DNA of 64,000 bases from Thalassospiraceae bacterium LMO-JJ14 (GTDB taxonomy: Bacteria; Pseudomonadota; Alphaproteobacteria; Rhodospirillales; Casp-alpha2): contig CP134604.1 of the NCBI GenBank assembly GCA_021555105.2, positions 1,674,001-1,738,000 of the forward strand. The letters are read 5' to 3'. Positions 25,254 to 34,508 of the stretch are shown piece after piece. A program made the translations under genes and the position numbers. A model generated the notes under the pieces. That model saw only the letters and a program-made list of their open reading frames with translations. It searched no databases and was not told the DNA's origin. How positions within the stretch are numbered: the stretch's first letter is position 1; each line of letters begins with the position of its first letter.

Positions 25254-26426
25254 TCAGTTCTTGATGACGAGCCCTTGCGGGAAGTCGCAGAGTTTTTCGG
25301 CGCCGGTTTCGGTGATCAGGACGCCTTCGCTGATTTCAATCCCCCAATTGTCGAGCCAGATGCCGGGCATGACGTGAATGGTCATGCCGGCTTGCAGTTC
25401 CGTCGTGTCCCCTGGGCGGATCGAGAGTGTATGTTCGCCCCAGTCCGGCGGGTAGTTGAGGCCGATTGAATAGCCCATGCGGGAATCCTTGACGATGCCG
25501 TGACGGCTGACGACCCAGTTCCAGGCGGCGTGAACGTCCTCACAGGTGACGCCGGGGCGCATGCTTTCAACGGCGGTGTTCAGCGCTTCGACAGCGACCT
25601 CGGCAATCTCCGCCATCCGCTTGGGCGGTGGGCCTAGGTGTACCGTACGTGACATCGGACAGTGATAACGCATGCGGCAACCGGCAAGTTCCAGGATCGT
25701 TGCTTCGCCTTTTTTGAAGGGTTCAGAGTTCCATGTCAGATGCGGTGTCGTGGTGCCGACGCCGGTTGGCAGCATTGGTACGATGGATGTGTACTCACCA
25801 CCGAAATCATCCGTTCCGCGTACCTGTGCGTTGTAGATTTCAGCAACCGCGTCACATTGCCGGACACCGGGTTCGATTGCGTCGATGCCCGCTTGCATGG
25901 CCAGTTCGACCAGCCGGGCGGCATCGCGCATATAGGTAATTTCCTTGTCGCTTTTGACGATCCGTACCCAGTTCACGAGATTTCCGGAATCTGAAATGAC
26001 CGCATTCGGCATGGCCGCCGTCAGGGATGCATGCGCGCGTGCGGAATAATAATAGGCATCCATATCGATGGCGACGCGGCCTTTGCCCAAGCCACGCTCC
26101 ACTAAAAGATTGCCGATCCAGTCCATGGGGTGCTTGTCGTCGGCCTGCACATAATGGTCGGGATAACCCAGCATATTTTCTTCACTGAGATGCGTGGTAA
26201 CGAAGCCGCCCGGACGGTCGATCCCTCGGACTATGCATATGGGTTCGTTTTCATTCAGGCCAACGGCGACCATCTGCGGGGTGTAAAATGACCAGCCGTC
26301 ATAGCCGGTCAGGTAGTTCATGTTGGCTGGATTGCAGGTGATCAGTACATCGATACCTTGCTCTGCCATGCGCATGCGGACGCGATCGACGCGACCGTCA
26401 TATTCGGCTTTTTCAAAGCTGTGCAT
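25254..26426 (-). CDS. doeA: M24-family creatinase/ectoine hydrolase-like protein (DoeA-like)
   Basis: The 390-residue protein follows the pattern of ectoine hydrolase DoeA/EutD: MNYLTGYDGWSFYTPQ, YPDHYVQADDKHPMDW, PHLTWNSEPFKKGEATILE and GYSIGLNYPPDWGEHTLS. The usual M24 metal Asp residues are replaced (LELAGCRMRYHCPMSRTV instead of D-x-G...D), as in creatinases, which act without metal, while HVMPG and EISEGVLI are kept. It would open ectoine to N-acetyl-diaminobutyrate, or hydrolyse a similar C-N bond. The partner deacetylase DoeB is not nearby, so the assignment stays probable. ATG 26426 aligns with family starts better than GTG 26438. Confidence 0.75.
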   Translation of the reverse strand: MHSFEKAEYDGRVDRVRMRMAEQGIDVLITCNPANMNYLTGYDGWSFYTPQMVAVGLNENEPICIVRGIDRPGGFVTTHLSEENMLGYPDHYVQADDKHPMDWIGNLLVERGLGKGRVAIDMDAYYYSARAHASLTAAMPNAVISDSGNLVNWVRIVKSDKEITYMRDAARLVELAMQAGIDAIEPGVRQCDAVAEIYNAQVRGTDDFGGEYTSIVPMLPTGVGTTTPHLTWNSEPFKKGEATILELAGCRMRYHCPMSRTVHLGPPPKRMAEIAEVAVEALNTAVESMRPGVTCEDVHAAWNWVVSRHGIVKDSRMGYSIGLNYPPDWGEHTLSIRPGDTTELQAGMTIHVMPGIWLDNWGIEISEGVLITETGAEKLCDFPQGLVIKN

Positions 26427-26584
26427 GTACTTGAACACCCCCCTGAAACTCTTGATCAGTAATGCCTAACGCGGTTCTTGCCCGATGTCACGTTAATGTC
26501 ATTTCTGTATTTTCTCTTTTTCAAACATGCACTAGTGTCAAAAATAATAAACGGGTATTTGCTCGTTAAATAGGGAGTTCTGCC

Positions 26585-27550
26585 ATGTTTGGTGGGCTGA
26601 ATGAGGGCAAGCCGCACAAGATCGGATTTGTTCTTTTACCTGAGTTTACAATGATTGGTTTCAGTGCCGGTGTAGAACCGTTTCGCATTGCCAATCGTCT
26701 CGCGGAAACGAATCTATACGCCTGTGACGTCTATTCAGAGGACGGCGGTCCGGTTGTCGCCAGTAACGGATTGTCCGTGAATGTCGATGGTTCGATCAAC
26801 GATATTACCGGACTGGAGACGATTTTCGTTTGTGCCGGCCTGAATGTGAAATCGCACACGACAAAGGCATTGGTTCAGAAACTGCGTCGTCTGGCATCGC
26901 ACGGCACAGGTATCGGTGCCATTTGCACTGGAACAGAAATACTGGCCAAGGCAGGTTTGCTCGATGGCTACAGTTGCACCATCCATTGGGAGAACATGCC
27001 GTCCTTTATCGAGGACTATCCAGACCTTGATGTCGTCACGGAACTCTATGAAATTGACCGTAATCGATACACATGCGCCGGGGGTACGGCGGCGCTGGAT
27101 TTATCGCTCAGCCTGATTGCTGTCCATTACGATCCCGCTACGGCGGCCGCTGTCGCCGACCAGTTGATTCACCACCGGATCCGCGAAGGCGGGGAAGGGC
27201 AGCGAATGGAACTGCGTACACGGCTGGGTGTATCGCATCCGAAGCTGTTGTCGGTGATACAGCAGATGGAAGAAAGCATCGAGGAGCCGGTAAACTGTGC
27301 GCAGCTTGCGCGTGGTGTCGGCTTGTCGACCCGCCAGTTGGAACGCCTGTTCCGGAAGTATCTCGGTACGGCGCCGACCAAGTATTACCTGTCTCTCAGG
27401 CTTGGCCGTGCCCGGTTCCTGTTGCGCCAGACGAGCCTGCCGATCCTTTCGATTGCGCTGGCCTGCGGTTTCGTATCGGCATCTCATTTTTCGAAATGCT
27501 ACCGCGAGCATTTCAATCGCACGCCCAGCCTTGAGCGCCGTGTTATTTAA
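26585..27550 (+). CDS. GATase1-AraC transcription regulator (GbdR/CdhR type)
   Basis: Residues ~10-180 form a DJ-1/PfpI-like amidotransferase domain (IGFVLLPEFTMIGFSAGVEPF and IGAICTGTEILAKAGLLDG). Residues ~215-321 carry two helix-turn-helix units (AQLARGVGLSTRQLERLFRKYLG and ILSIALACGFVSASHFSKCYR) of the AraC class. The fusion is shared with GbdR, CdhR and ArgR, activators of glycine betaine, carnitine and arginine catabolism. It is divergent from the DoeA-like gene and close to the betaine genes, so regulation of one or both is inferred. The start has a GGGAG site. Confidence 0.88.
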   Translation: MFGGLNEGKPHKIGFVLLPEFTMIGFSAGVEPFRIANRLAETNLYACDVYSEDGGPVVASNGLSVNVDGSINDITGLETIFVCAGLNVKSHTTKALVQKLRRLASHGTGIGAICTGTEILAKAGLLDGYSCTIHWENMPSFIEDYPDLDVVTELYEIDRNRYTCAGGTAALDLSLSLIAVHYDPATAAAVADQLIHHRIREGGEGQRMELRTRLGVSHPKLLSVIQQMEESIEEPVNCAQLARGVGLSTRQLERLFRKYLGTAPTKYYLSLRLGRARFLLRQTSLPILSIALACGFVSASHFSKCYREHFNRTPSLERRVI

Positions 27551-27559
27551 ATAAACGCC

Positions 27560-28876
27560 TCAGATTTCCTTTTGCAGTTTCGGCAGCTTCAAGCCCAAGG
27601 TAATGGCACGTGCTGCCATCAAAACCATGAATGCGCCCCAAAGGCCATGGTTGCCGAATGCGGAGACCAGCACCAATAGGAAACCGATATACACCAGCAG
27701 CGACAATGCCATCGCATTGCGCATTTCGCGCGACCATGTGCAGCCGATAAAAATGCCGTCGAGTTGGAAGCTCCAAACAGATACCAGGGGCAGGAAAATG
27801 CTCCAGATCAAATATTCCCGGGCAACTGCGCGGACGTTTTCACTGACCGTAAGAAAGTCGATGACGTTCGGTCCGAAGATGGCGGTCAGCCCGCAGAACG
27901 TAACGGCGAACAGAAAGGCCCAGGCAACGGTGGTGCGGATCGCGGCCGTGAATCTGGTTCGCGAGCGCGCCCCTTTGGCTTCGCCGGCCAAGGCTTCGGC
28001 AGCCGTGGAAAAACCATCCATGGCATAGGCCGTGAAAACCTGAATGTGCAAAAGGATCGCGTTTGCTGCCAGCACGGCGTCGCCCATGCGCGCGCCGATT
28101 GCCGTCAGGATGACGAACACGGCCTGCAGGCACATGGAGCGGATAAAGATATCCCTGTTGACGCCAAGCATTCTTTTCAGCGCCGCCGGTTGCAGGACCG
28201 ACCTGCGATCGAACCGGCCGCCGAGCCGGTTGAGGTGACGTGCTGCCAGGGCGAGCCCCAGCAGGACGGCCGTGCTTTCGCCGATCACCGTTGCCCAGGC
28301 GACGCCGGCAACGCCCCAGCCCAGACCGATAACAAACCAGACATCGAGTATGGCATTGATGCCGTTCATATAGACCTGCGTGATCAATGCCGCGCGGGTG
28401 TTCTGGACGCCGAAAAACCAGCCGAGCAGAGCCAGGTTGGCGAGTGCCGCCGGTGCCGACCAGATACGGATGCGGAAATATTCTTCCGTCAGCGGACGGA
28501 CATTTTCACTGGGCCCGACAATGAATGTGGATATTTCGAATATCGGCCATTGCAATATCACCATGGCTGCGCCGATGAAGGCGGCTAGCAACAATGCGCG
28601 CATCATCCAGGTGCGCACTTCCCGGCCATCGCGTGCGCCGAAGGACTGTGCCGTCAGACCTGTGGTGCCCATGCGCAGGAAATTGCAGCCGTGAAAAAGC
28701 AGATTGAAAATCAGGGCACCGATGGCGACGGCACCGACGAATTCCGGGCCGGGCAGACGCCCGACCACGGCTGTGTCGACAATCCCCAATAACGGCACGG
28801 ATACATTGGTGACAATAACCGGAAGTGCGATCCGCCAGGTGCGCCGATGCCAGTATTTTCGATCTTCCTCAACCAT
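27560..28876 (-). CDS. MATE-family efflux transporter (DinF-like)
   Basis: The 438-residue protein has ~12 hydrophobic segments. LPVIVTNVSVPLLGIVDTAVVG at the start and GTTGLTAQSFGARDGRE near 80-95 are MATE signatures. These carriers export organic cations by sodium or proton exchange. It ends nine bases from the convergent regulator gene and starts about 55 bases downstream of the corrinoid activator gene, with no ribosome overlap. It may be in the same transcript. A link with betaine metabolism is only positional. Confidence 0.88.
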   Translation of the reverse strand: MVEEDRKYWHRRTWRIALPVIVTNVSVPLLGIVDTAVVGRLPGPEFVGAVAIGALIFNLLFHGCNFLRMGTTGLTAQSFGARDGREVRTWMMRALLLAAFIGAAMVILQWPIFEISTFIVGPSENVRPLTEEYFRIRIWSAPAALANLALLGWFFGVQNTRAALITQVYMNGINAILDVWFVIGLGWGVAGVAWATVIGESTAVLLGLALAARHLNRLGGRFDRRSVLQPAALKRMLGVNRDIFIRSMCLQAVFVILTAIGARMGDAVLAANAILLHIQVFTAYAMDGFSTAAEALAGEAKGARSRTRFTAAIRTTVAWAFLFAVTFCGLTAIFGPNVIDFLTVSENVRAVAREYLIWSIFLPLVSVWSFQLDGIFIGCTWSREMRNAMALSLLVYIGFLLVLVSAFGNHGLWGAFMVLMAARAITLGLKLPKLQKEI

Positions 28877-28930
28877 GCGGTTTGGTAGGGGGAATTGAGG
28901 AAAAAGACAAACCCCTAAAAATGCTTTTCC

Positions 28931-30964
28931 CTAGCGAGCACGCCGCCGCCGACGTTTGCCGTCATGATTGCTTTCAATGGAACCAGCGAGCATCCGCACG
29001 GCCGTTAACTGCGGCACTTCGGCTTCCAGTTGGGGGTAGGCGGCATCGGCATGGGGGAGCGCCATGGCCTTGACGAAATGTTCCTGAAAGCGCGGTTCAA
29101 CGGCTGTTTCGACCTTGGTGATCGACTTGACGATGCGCTGGATATCGTCCCGGCCTTGCTGGTTCAGAAGGGCGATCCGCGCGCCCGTGCCGGCAGCGTT
29201 CCCGGCGGCAAATACGCGATCAAGGCCGCAATCCGGGATCATGCCGATGATCATCGCGTACTTCGGATCGATGTGGGTGCCGAAGGCGCCTGCGAGGACG
29301 ATACGATCCACGTGATCGATATTCATTTGATCCATCAGCAAGGCGGCCCCGGCATAGAGCGCAGCCTTGGCCAGTTGAATGGCGCGAACATCATTCTGGG
29401 TCACGCTGATTTTCATATCGCCGTCATGGATCAGATAGGTAAACGTGCGTCCATCCGATTGGATGCGCGATGTGCGCCCGGCCATGCTCCCGTCAATCGT
29501 CCCGTCGGATTTCAGAAGGCCTGTAAGAAGCATCTCGCCGAGGACTTCAATAATGCCCGAGCCGCATATTCCCGTAATGCCGGCTCCCGCGGTTTCGGCT
29601 TCGAATCCCGGTTCATCCGACCATAAATCGCTGCCGATAACCTTGAAGCGGGGTTCGAGGGTTTCCGGATCGATGCGAAGTCGTTCGATCGCGCCCGGTG
29701 CGGCGCGTTGTCCGCAGGAAATCTGTGCGCCTTCGAACGCCGGGCCGGTCGGCGACGAGGCCGCGAGGAGTTTGTGGCGATTGCCGAGCACGATCTCGGC
29801 GTTGGTGCCGACATCGACGACAAGCGTCATCTCGTCCCTGAGATGCGGCTCTTCCGACAGGATCACGCCGGCGGTATCGGACCCCACATGACCGGCGATG
29901 CACGGCAGCATGTAGACCCGCGCATCTTCGTTGATGGCATCCAGCCCGACCTCGGTTGCCCACAGGGTCATCCCTGAGCTGGTCGCCAGCGCGAACGGGG
30001 CGCCGCCCAACTCGATCGGGTTTATGCCTAAAAACAGATGATGCATGATCGGGTTGCCGACGACGGTGACATTCAGCACGGCATCGGGGGTGACGCCGGC
30101 TTCGTCGATAACGGATTTCGCCAGTTCGCTGACGGCGGCACGCACGGAGACCGTCAAATCGACTTCGCCGCCAGGATTCATCATGATGTATGAAACACGG
30201 CTCATCAGATCCTCGCCAAAGCGGATCTGCGGGTTCATGACACCGCCCGAGGTCAGGACCTCGCCACTCGACAGATCGCACAGGTGTGCCGCAATGGTCG
30301 TTGAGCCGATGTCGAATGCAATGCCATAGGCCTTGTCTTTGAATCCCGGCCATACGGCCGTTATGCGAAGCCCTCTGTGCACGGCGACTGTGACTTTCCA
30401 GTCCCCCTGACGGAGTGCGCTCTGCAGATTATGCAGGACGCGAATGTCGATTTCTTCAAGGCCTTGCACGCCCCACTGATCCTCGAGCGCTTTCAGCAAG
30501 CGCTCGAAGTCCCCAAGGGGGTTGTGCATGTCCGGTTCCTCAACTTCACAAAAATGCAGCCGGATGGCCGGGTCCATCTGAATGTCGCGGACTTCGGCGC
30601 GCTTGCGCACGACCTGTTTGTGCACCTGGCTGTCGGCGGGGACATCGATGACGACGTCGCCCCACAGCAGGGCATGGCAGCTCAGGCGGCGTTCCGGAGC
30701 CAGGCCCTTGCGTGAATCGAAAAGGTTCTCCGGTTCGCCGCGCGGCGAAACATTGTCGGCTGTGCTTAGTATGCCGTGCTTGGAAAACTCGCCTTCGGCG
30801 ACGACGACCTGGCAGCGGCCACATATGCCCCGTCCGCCACAGACACTGTCGATATCGACTCCGAGTTGGCGGGCGCAATCAAGGATCGGCGTGCCGATCG
30901 GAAAGCGGCCGCGGCGACCGGACGGCATGAATGCCACGAAAGCGTTGTTTTCCTTTAGTGGCAC
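28931..30964 (-). CDS. iron-sulfur corrinoid-activating ATPase (RACo-like)
   Basis: The N-terminal ~110 residues are a 2Fe-2S ferredoxin: Cys42, Cys48 and Cys51 in VCGGRGICGRCQV and Cys96 in ERRLSCHALL. The rest is the ASKHA-fold ATPase of the RACo/DUF4445 family (GIAFDIGSTTIAAHLCDL and LVVDVGTNAEIVLGN). Such proteins re-reduce oxidised cob(II)amide in methyltransferase systems. The GTG at 30964 has AGAGGACG upstream and gives 678 residues; longer frames would run into the upstream gene. It is the last gene of a corrinoid methyl-transfer operon. The C-terminus is Arg-rich. Confidence 0.9.
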   Translation of the reverse strand: MPLKENNAFVAFMPSGRRGRFPIGTPILDCARQLGVDIDSVCGGRGICGRCQVVVAEGEFSKHGILSTADNVSPRGEPENLFDSRKGLAPERRLSCHALLWGDVVIDVPADSQVHKQVVRKRAEVRDIQMDPAIRLHFCEVEEPDMHNPLGDFERLLKALEDQWGVQGLEEIDIRVLHNLQSALRQGDWKVTVAVHRGLRITAVWPGFKDKAYGIAFDIGSTTIAAHLCDLSSGEVLTSGGVMNPQIRFGEDLMSRVSYIMMNPGGEVDLTVSVRAAVSELAKSVIDEAGVTPDAVLNVTVVGNPIMHHLFLGINPIELGGAPFALATSSGMTLWATEVGLDAINEDARVYMLPCIAGHVGSDTAGVILSEEPHLRDEMTLVVDVGTNAEIVLGNRHKLLAASSPTGPAFEGAQISCGQRAAPGAIERLRIDPETLEPRFKVIGSDLWSDEPGFEAETAGAGITGICGSGIIEVLGEMLLTGLLKSDGTIDGSMAGRTSRIQSDGRTFTYLIHDGDMKISVTQNDVRAIQLAKAALYAGAALLMDQMNIDHVDRIVLAGAFGTHIDPKYAMIIGMIPDCGLDRVFAAGNAAGTGARIALLNQQGRDDIQRIVKSITKVETAVEPRFQEHFVKAMALPHADAAYPQLEAEVPQLTAVRMLAGSIESNHDGKRRRRRAR

Positions 30965-30986
30965 TGTCGTCCTCTTTCGTGTTCTC

Positions 30987-31895
30987 TTACCCGCGCCGTC
31001 TGCGGCGTCCCTCGCGGTCGCGCCGACCGGCACCTTCTGAACCTTCAGCCGCAGGTTCACGGAATTTCCGTATCCAGCGAGCACAATTGGGATCGTTCCC
31101 CATGACGACGTTGGCGCCCATGATACCCTGCATTTCCGGATCGTGAAGCGGGTTTGTAATCGCCGATGTCATGCCGGCACCGATGGCCATGGCGAGAAAA
31201 CTGGCATTCAGGCCGTGCCGGTTCGGCAGCCCGAATGAAAAATTCGATGCCCCGCAGGTGGTGTTGACCTTGAGCTCTTCACGAAGACGGCGGATCAGGT
31301 GCAGGACATTGCGCCCGGCATCGTTCAGCGCACCCACCGGCATGACCAGCGGGTCGACGATGACGTCTTCCTTGGGGATGCCGAAGTCGGCGGCGCGTTC
31401 GACGATCTTTTTCGCGACCTCGAACCGCACGTCGGGGTCTTCTGATATGCCGGTTTCATCATTGGAAATAGCGACCACGGCGGCGCCGTATTTCTTGATC
31501 AGCGGCAGAACGACTTCAAGACGCTCTTCCTCGCCGGTGACGGAATTGACCAGGGCCTTTCCCTGATAAACGGAAAGCCCGGATTCAAGCGCTGCAACGA
31601 TGGAACTGTCGATGCTGAGCGGCGCGTCGGTCAGACCCTGAACGAGCTGCACGCATTCGGCGAGAATTCTCGGCTCATCGGCGAGCGGGATACCGGCATT
31701 GACGTCGAGCATCTGTGCGCCGGCAGCGATCTGCGCCAGGGCGTCCGCTTCGACACGCGAGTAATCCCCTTCGGCCATTTCAGCGGCGAGCAGCTTCCGG
31801 CCCGTCGGATTGATGCGCTCACCGATGATGACGAACGGCTGATCGAAGCCGATCACGACTTCTTTGGAGGCGGAGCTGACGATGGTTCTGGTCAA
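30987..31895 (-). CDS. methylcobamide/tetrahydrofolate methyltransferase (pterin-binding, MtgA/AcsE-like)
   Basis: FVIIGERINPTGRKLLAAEM at the start and AGAQMLDVNAGIP near residue 60 are the dihydropteroate-synthase-fold motifs of corrinoid:THF methyltransferases such as MtgA, AcsE and the MetH pterin domain. INSV..EEE and TCGASNFSFGLPNRHGLN (Asn positions binding the pterin) follow. It would move a methyl group from the corrinoid protein to THF. The start is TTG with GGGAG nine bases upstream. The last ~20 residues are an unusual Arg-rich tail. It lies 22 bases before the activator gene. Confidence 0.9.
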   Translation of the reverse strand: MTRTIVSSASKEVVIGFDQPFVIIGERINPTGRKLLAAEMAEGDYSRVEADALAQIAAGAQMLDVNAGIPLADEPRILAECVQLVQGLTDAPLSIDSSIVAALESGLSVYQGKALVNSVTGEEERLEVVLPLIKKYGAAVVAISNDETGISEDPDVRFEVAKKIVERAADFGIPKEDVIVDPLVMPVGALNDAGRNVLHLIRRLREELKVNTTCGASNFSFGLPNRHGLNASFLAMAIGAGMTSAITNPLHDPEMQGIMGANVVMGNDPNCARWIRKFREPAAEGSEGAGRRDREGRRRRRG

Positions 31896-31988
31896 AGCGA
31901 TAACTCCCGAAATGGCGACACAGGACAGTCCCTGATTAGCCTGTAAATAGCGATATTGTGGCCTGTAAACTGTTCAAAACGCGACTCA

Positions 31989-33035
31989 TCACGTATCAGC
32001 GGCGGCGAGCGCCTCGGCGTGCCGCTCCGCCATTTCAATCGCGGCTGCGTCACCCGGGTTCGGCTCGTGTTTCCATGGGCGGCGGTCCTTCAGGACGCCG
32101 GATTCATGTACGATGTCGGCTACGAACTCTTCCTGACGATAAGCCATGACATGAATCCCCGAAACGCCTTCGATCTCTTGAATTTGCTGCATGAGATCGA
32201 TGCATAGCTTCTTGCCTTCAAGCTTCTGGTTTTCTGCCCCTTCCAGACGCCGGATGATATCGTCGGGGATGTGGACCCCCGGTACATTGCTGCGGATCCA
32301 GCGGGCGGTCTTTGCGGAAGCGAGCGGACCGACCCCGATCAGGATGAAGCATTTTTCATCCAGGCCCATGTCGGTGACGCGTTTCATGTATTCCTTCAGC
32401 ATCGGAATGTCATAGCAGTACTGGCTCTGCACGAACTGCGCGCCCGCCTCGATCTTTTTCCTGAGACGCAACGGCCGGAATTCATAGGGCGGGGCAAACG
32501 GATTGATTGCCGCGCCCAGAAACACCTTTGGCGGTTCGGAGATTTTGCGCCCGGACAAAAATCGGCCTTCATCGCGCATGGTGCGGATCGTTTCCAGCAA
32601 CGACATACAGTCGAAGTCGAACACCGGCTTGGCGCCGGGCTGATCGCCGGCCTGCACACCGTCGCCGGTCAGGCACAGGATATTGTTCACACCCATGGCA
32701 GCAGCGCCGAGAACATCGCCCTGAATGGCGATGCGATTCCTGTCGCGGCAACTGATCTGCATGATCGGGGCATAGCCGATACGGGTTAGCAGCGCGCAGA
32801 TGCCGACACTCGACATGTGGCAATTGGCGCCCGACCCGTCGGTGGCGTTGATGCCATCGACCCAGCCGTCGAAGACGCCACCGCGCTCATAAACCTCGTT
32901 CGGGTCGGCACTATCGGGGGGATTCAACTCGGCAGTAATGGCGAACTCACCGCGCCGCAGAATACGCTCCAGCCGGCCCCGGGATGAATGGCCTTCGGGG
33001 ACAACTGTGTAATCTTCGAACATGTCCGTGCTCAT
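31989..33035 (-). CDS. metF: methylenetetrahydrofolate reductase (MetF-like)
   Basis: The 348-residue TIM-barrel flavoprotein has FAITAELNPPDSADPNEV at the start, a central ILCLTGDGVQ and GAQFVQSQYCYDIPML, typical of MetF. In this cluster it most likely runs in the oxidising direction, turning methyl-THF from betaine into methylene-THF. It begins in an ATGA overlap with the MetV-like gene, which supports the ATG at 33035. It lacks the eukaryotic regulatory domain. About 90 bases separate it from the next gene. Confidence 0.9.
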   Translation of the reverse strand: MSTDMFEDYTVVPEGHSSRGRLERILRRGEFAITAELNPPDSADPNEVYERGGVFDGWVDGINATDGSGANCHMSSVGICALLTRIGYAPIMQISCRDRNRIAIQGDVLGAAAMGVNNILCLTGDGVQAGDQPGAKPVFDFDCMSLLETIRTMRDEGRFLSGRKISEPPKVFLGAAINPFAPPYEFRPLRLRKKIEAGAQFVQSQYCYDIPMLKEYMKRVTDMGLDEKCFILIGVGPLASAKTARWIRSNVPGVHIPDDIIRRLEGAENQKLEGKKLCIDLMQQIQEIEGVSGIHVMAYRQEEFVADIVHESGVLKDRRPWKHEPNPGDAAAIEMAERHAEALAAADT

Positions 33036-33580
33036 TGCCCTGTCTCCGCTGCGGCACGCCGTTCGGCGGCTTTTTGGGCGGTGACTCTGAGCCAGGCGGA
33101 ACTGTCCCGAAGGCTCTGGTCCACCGGTTTTTGCACCTTGAAGATATTACTGCTGGCGTGCATCCGCTGACTGCCCTGCCAGGCCTGGACCCAGACGCAG
33201 GGCATGTCCGGCTCGACCTCGCAATTGCCATTGGCGCGCACCCCGCCGCACGGCCCGTTGCGAAGTTGTTTTGGGCAATTCATCGGGCAGGACATGCCGG
33301 TGTCGGACAACGCGCACTGGCCGCACATGCGGCAGTCGAAGAGAAAACTTTTCACGGCCTTTTCGACGAAGATCACGGGGCGTTCGACGCGGCTGTACCC
33401 GATCATATTCCACAGTGGATGCAGCTTCAAAAAGACATCCGCCAGCAGGTTGTAGACGACTTCGAAGGCACGGGCGCGGCGTACCGACCACAAGCGGATC
33501 GAATAACGCGCGCGCTGACGGCGAACGGTGCTGGTGCCGCTGGGCTGGTAGGCTGTGGATGGTGCCGGTTGTTTGCTCAT
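33032..33580 (-). CDS. MetV-like zinc/iron-sulfur partner of MetF (MTHFR C-terminal domain family)
   Basis: The 182-residue protein has eight Cys in a tight pattern: 83, 86, 89, 98, 102, 111, 120 and 128, in CRMCGQCALSDTGMSCPMNC, then NGPCGGVRANGNC and MPCVW. This is the MTHFR C-terminal-domain family. In acetogens the homologue MetV binds MetF and metal. The gene overlaps metF and the preceding gene by ATGA, so a MetFV-type complex is likely. Its presence in an apparently aerobic proteobacterium is notable. Confidence 0.85.
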   Translation of the reverse strand: MSKQPAPSTAYQPSGTSTVRRQRARYSIRLWSVRRARAFEVVYNLLADVFLKLHPLWNMIGYSRVERPVIFVEKAVKSFLFDCRMCGQCALSDTGMSCPMNCPKQLRNGPCGGVRANGNCEVEPDMPCVWVQAWQGSQRMHASSNIFKVQKPVDQSLRDSSAWLRVTAQKAAERRAAAETGQ

Positions 33581-33888
33581 GCCTGGTTGCCTTCGCTGTA
33601 GCCCTTCGCCTGGACGAGCTGTTTCAGACGTACATCGTCGTATTCGGCTTCGAGCTTTTCCTGCCAGGCGTCGGCTTCCGCTTCGAGATCATCGCCACAA
33701 TCGACGGGGTCGCTGCGCCGCCAGTCGGCCAGATAATCATCCGTGCCGATGGCCTTGGCGCGCATCGCCGCCATGTCGACCGCTTCCTGAAAGCGTTGGG
33801 CAAGTTCACGCCTGGCGGTTTTGCGGCCCTGTTTGACGATGACCTGCGCCGGAATGTCACGCCAGTATACGATGGTCAGCTGCGCCAT
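33577..33888 (-). CDS. 'virulence factor' family small protein
   Basis: Starting at ATG 33888, preceded by AAAGGAG at good spacing, the protein has 103 residues. MAQLTIVYWRDIPAQVIVK is characteristic of the family that databases call virulence factor, although no virulence role is known to me. Further text is acidic and Trp/Tyr rich (ADAWQEKLEAEYDDVRLKQL). The longer frame from 33939 lies further inside the upstream gene and was rejected. It overlaps DUF1638 by 32 bases and the MetV-like gene by four. Its constant place in the operon argues for a role in corrinoid methyl transfer. Confidence 0.75.
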   Translation of the reverse strand: MAQLTIVYWRDIPAQVIVKQGRKTARRELAQRFQEAVDMAAMRAKAIGTDDYLADWRRSDPVDCGDDLEAEADAWQEKLEAEYDDVRLKQLVQAKGYSEGNQA

Positions 33889-34486
33889 CGGCGGCTCCTT
33901 TCCCAGACTGCTCGACAATGAAATCGCCAAGCCCGCCATAACCGGTGAAATGATAGACGTAGTCCAGTCCGAGCGTGTCTGCGGCTTTCTTTGCCTGTTC
34001 CTGCAACGCAGGATCCTCGGTCTGCGCCAGGTATGTCAGGCGCTTGTAGTTGCCGAAATAGGCGTCGCGCAGTTCCGGTTGGCGATCCAGGCCAAGCCCC
34101 TTGATGATCAGCCTGTCGAAAAAACGGACCAGATAATCGGTCAGGTAAAAGGTGCCGATCTCGTCTTCATGCATTTTCTCGAATGTCTGCTCGCCAGCAT
34201 AAAACGCATAACAATGCGCGCCGCCGATCCGCTCCACGCCTTTTTCGGCCAGCAAGTCGTCAAGCAGTCCGCCGGTGCCGCAGTCGGCATAGAGCGCGAC
34301 GATCCGTTCGTACTTGCCCTGATTGGCGTCGATTTTGCGGCGCATTTCATCAGGGATGCGATCCGGGCGGTTATGCAGTTCCGCAGGCAGGCACGTCAGA
34401 TCGATGCCCTGCAAAGCGTTGGCATCGACAACCCAGCCGATTTCACGGGCCAGCGCGCCGCAGGCGATGATCAGCAGGGGGCGCAT
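33857..34486 (-). CDS. DUF1638 family protein
   Basis: The 209-residue soluble protein opens with LLIIACGALAREIGWVVDAN and contains YADCGTGGLLDDLLAEKGVERI and GAHCYAFYAG, conserved features of DUF1638. Conserved Cys and His residues (CGALAREI, DCGTGG, AHCY) suggest a metal or cofactor site. No function is established. It sits directly after the corrinoid protein gene and before the small 'virulence factor' gene, a setting consistent with corrinoid methyl metabolism. Confidence 0.82.
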   Translation of the reverse strand: MRPLLIIACGALAREIGWVVDANALQGIDLTCLPAELHNRPDRIPDEMRRKIDANQGKYERIVALYADCGTGGLLDDLLAEKGVERIGGAHCYAFYAGEQTFEKMHEDEIGTFYLTDYLVRFFDRLIIKGLGLDRQPELRDAYFGNYKRLTYLAQTEDPALQEQAKKAADTLGLDYVYHFTGYGGLGDFIVEQSGKGAADGAADHRILA

Positions 34487-34508
34487 TTGTACACGGCCCG
34501 CCCGGCTG

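Noticed and set aside
25254-26426. DMSP lyase DddP as identity of the M24 protein
   Set aside because: DddP belongs to the same superfamily, but the motifs here match the ectoine hydrolase group instead.
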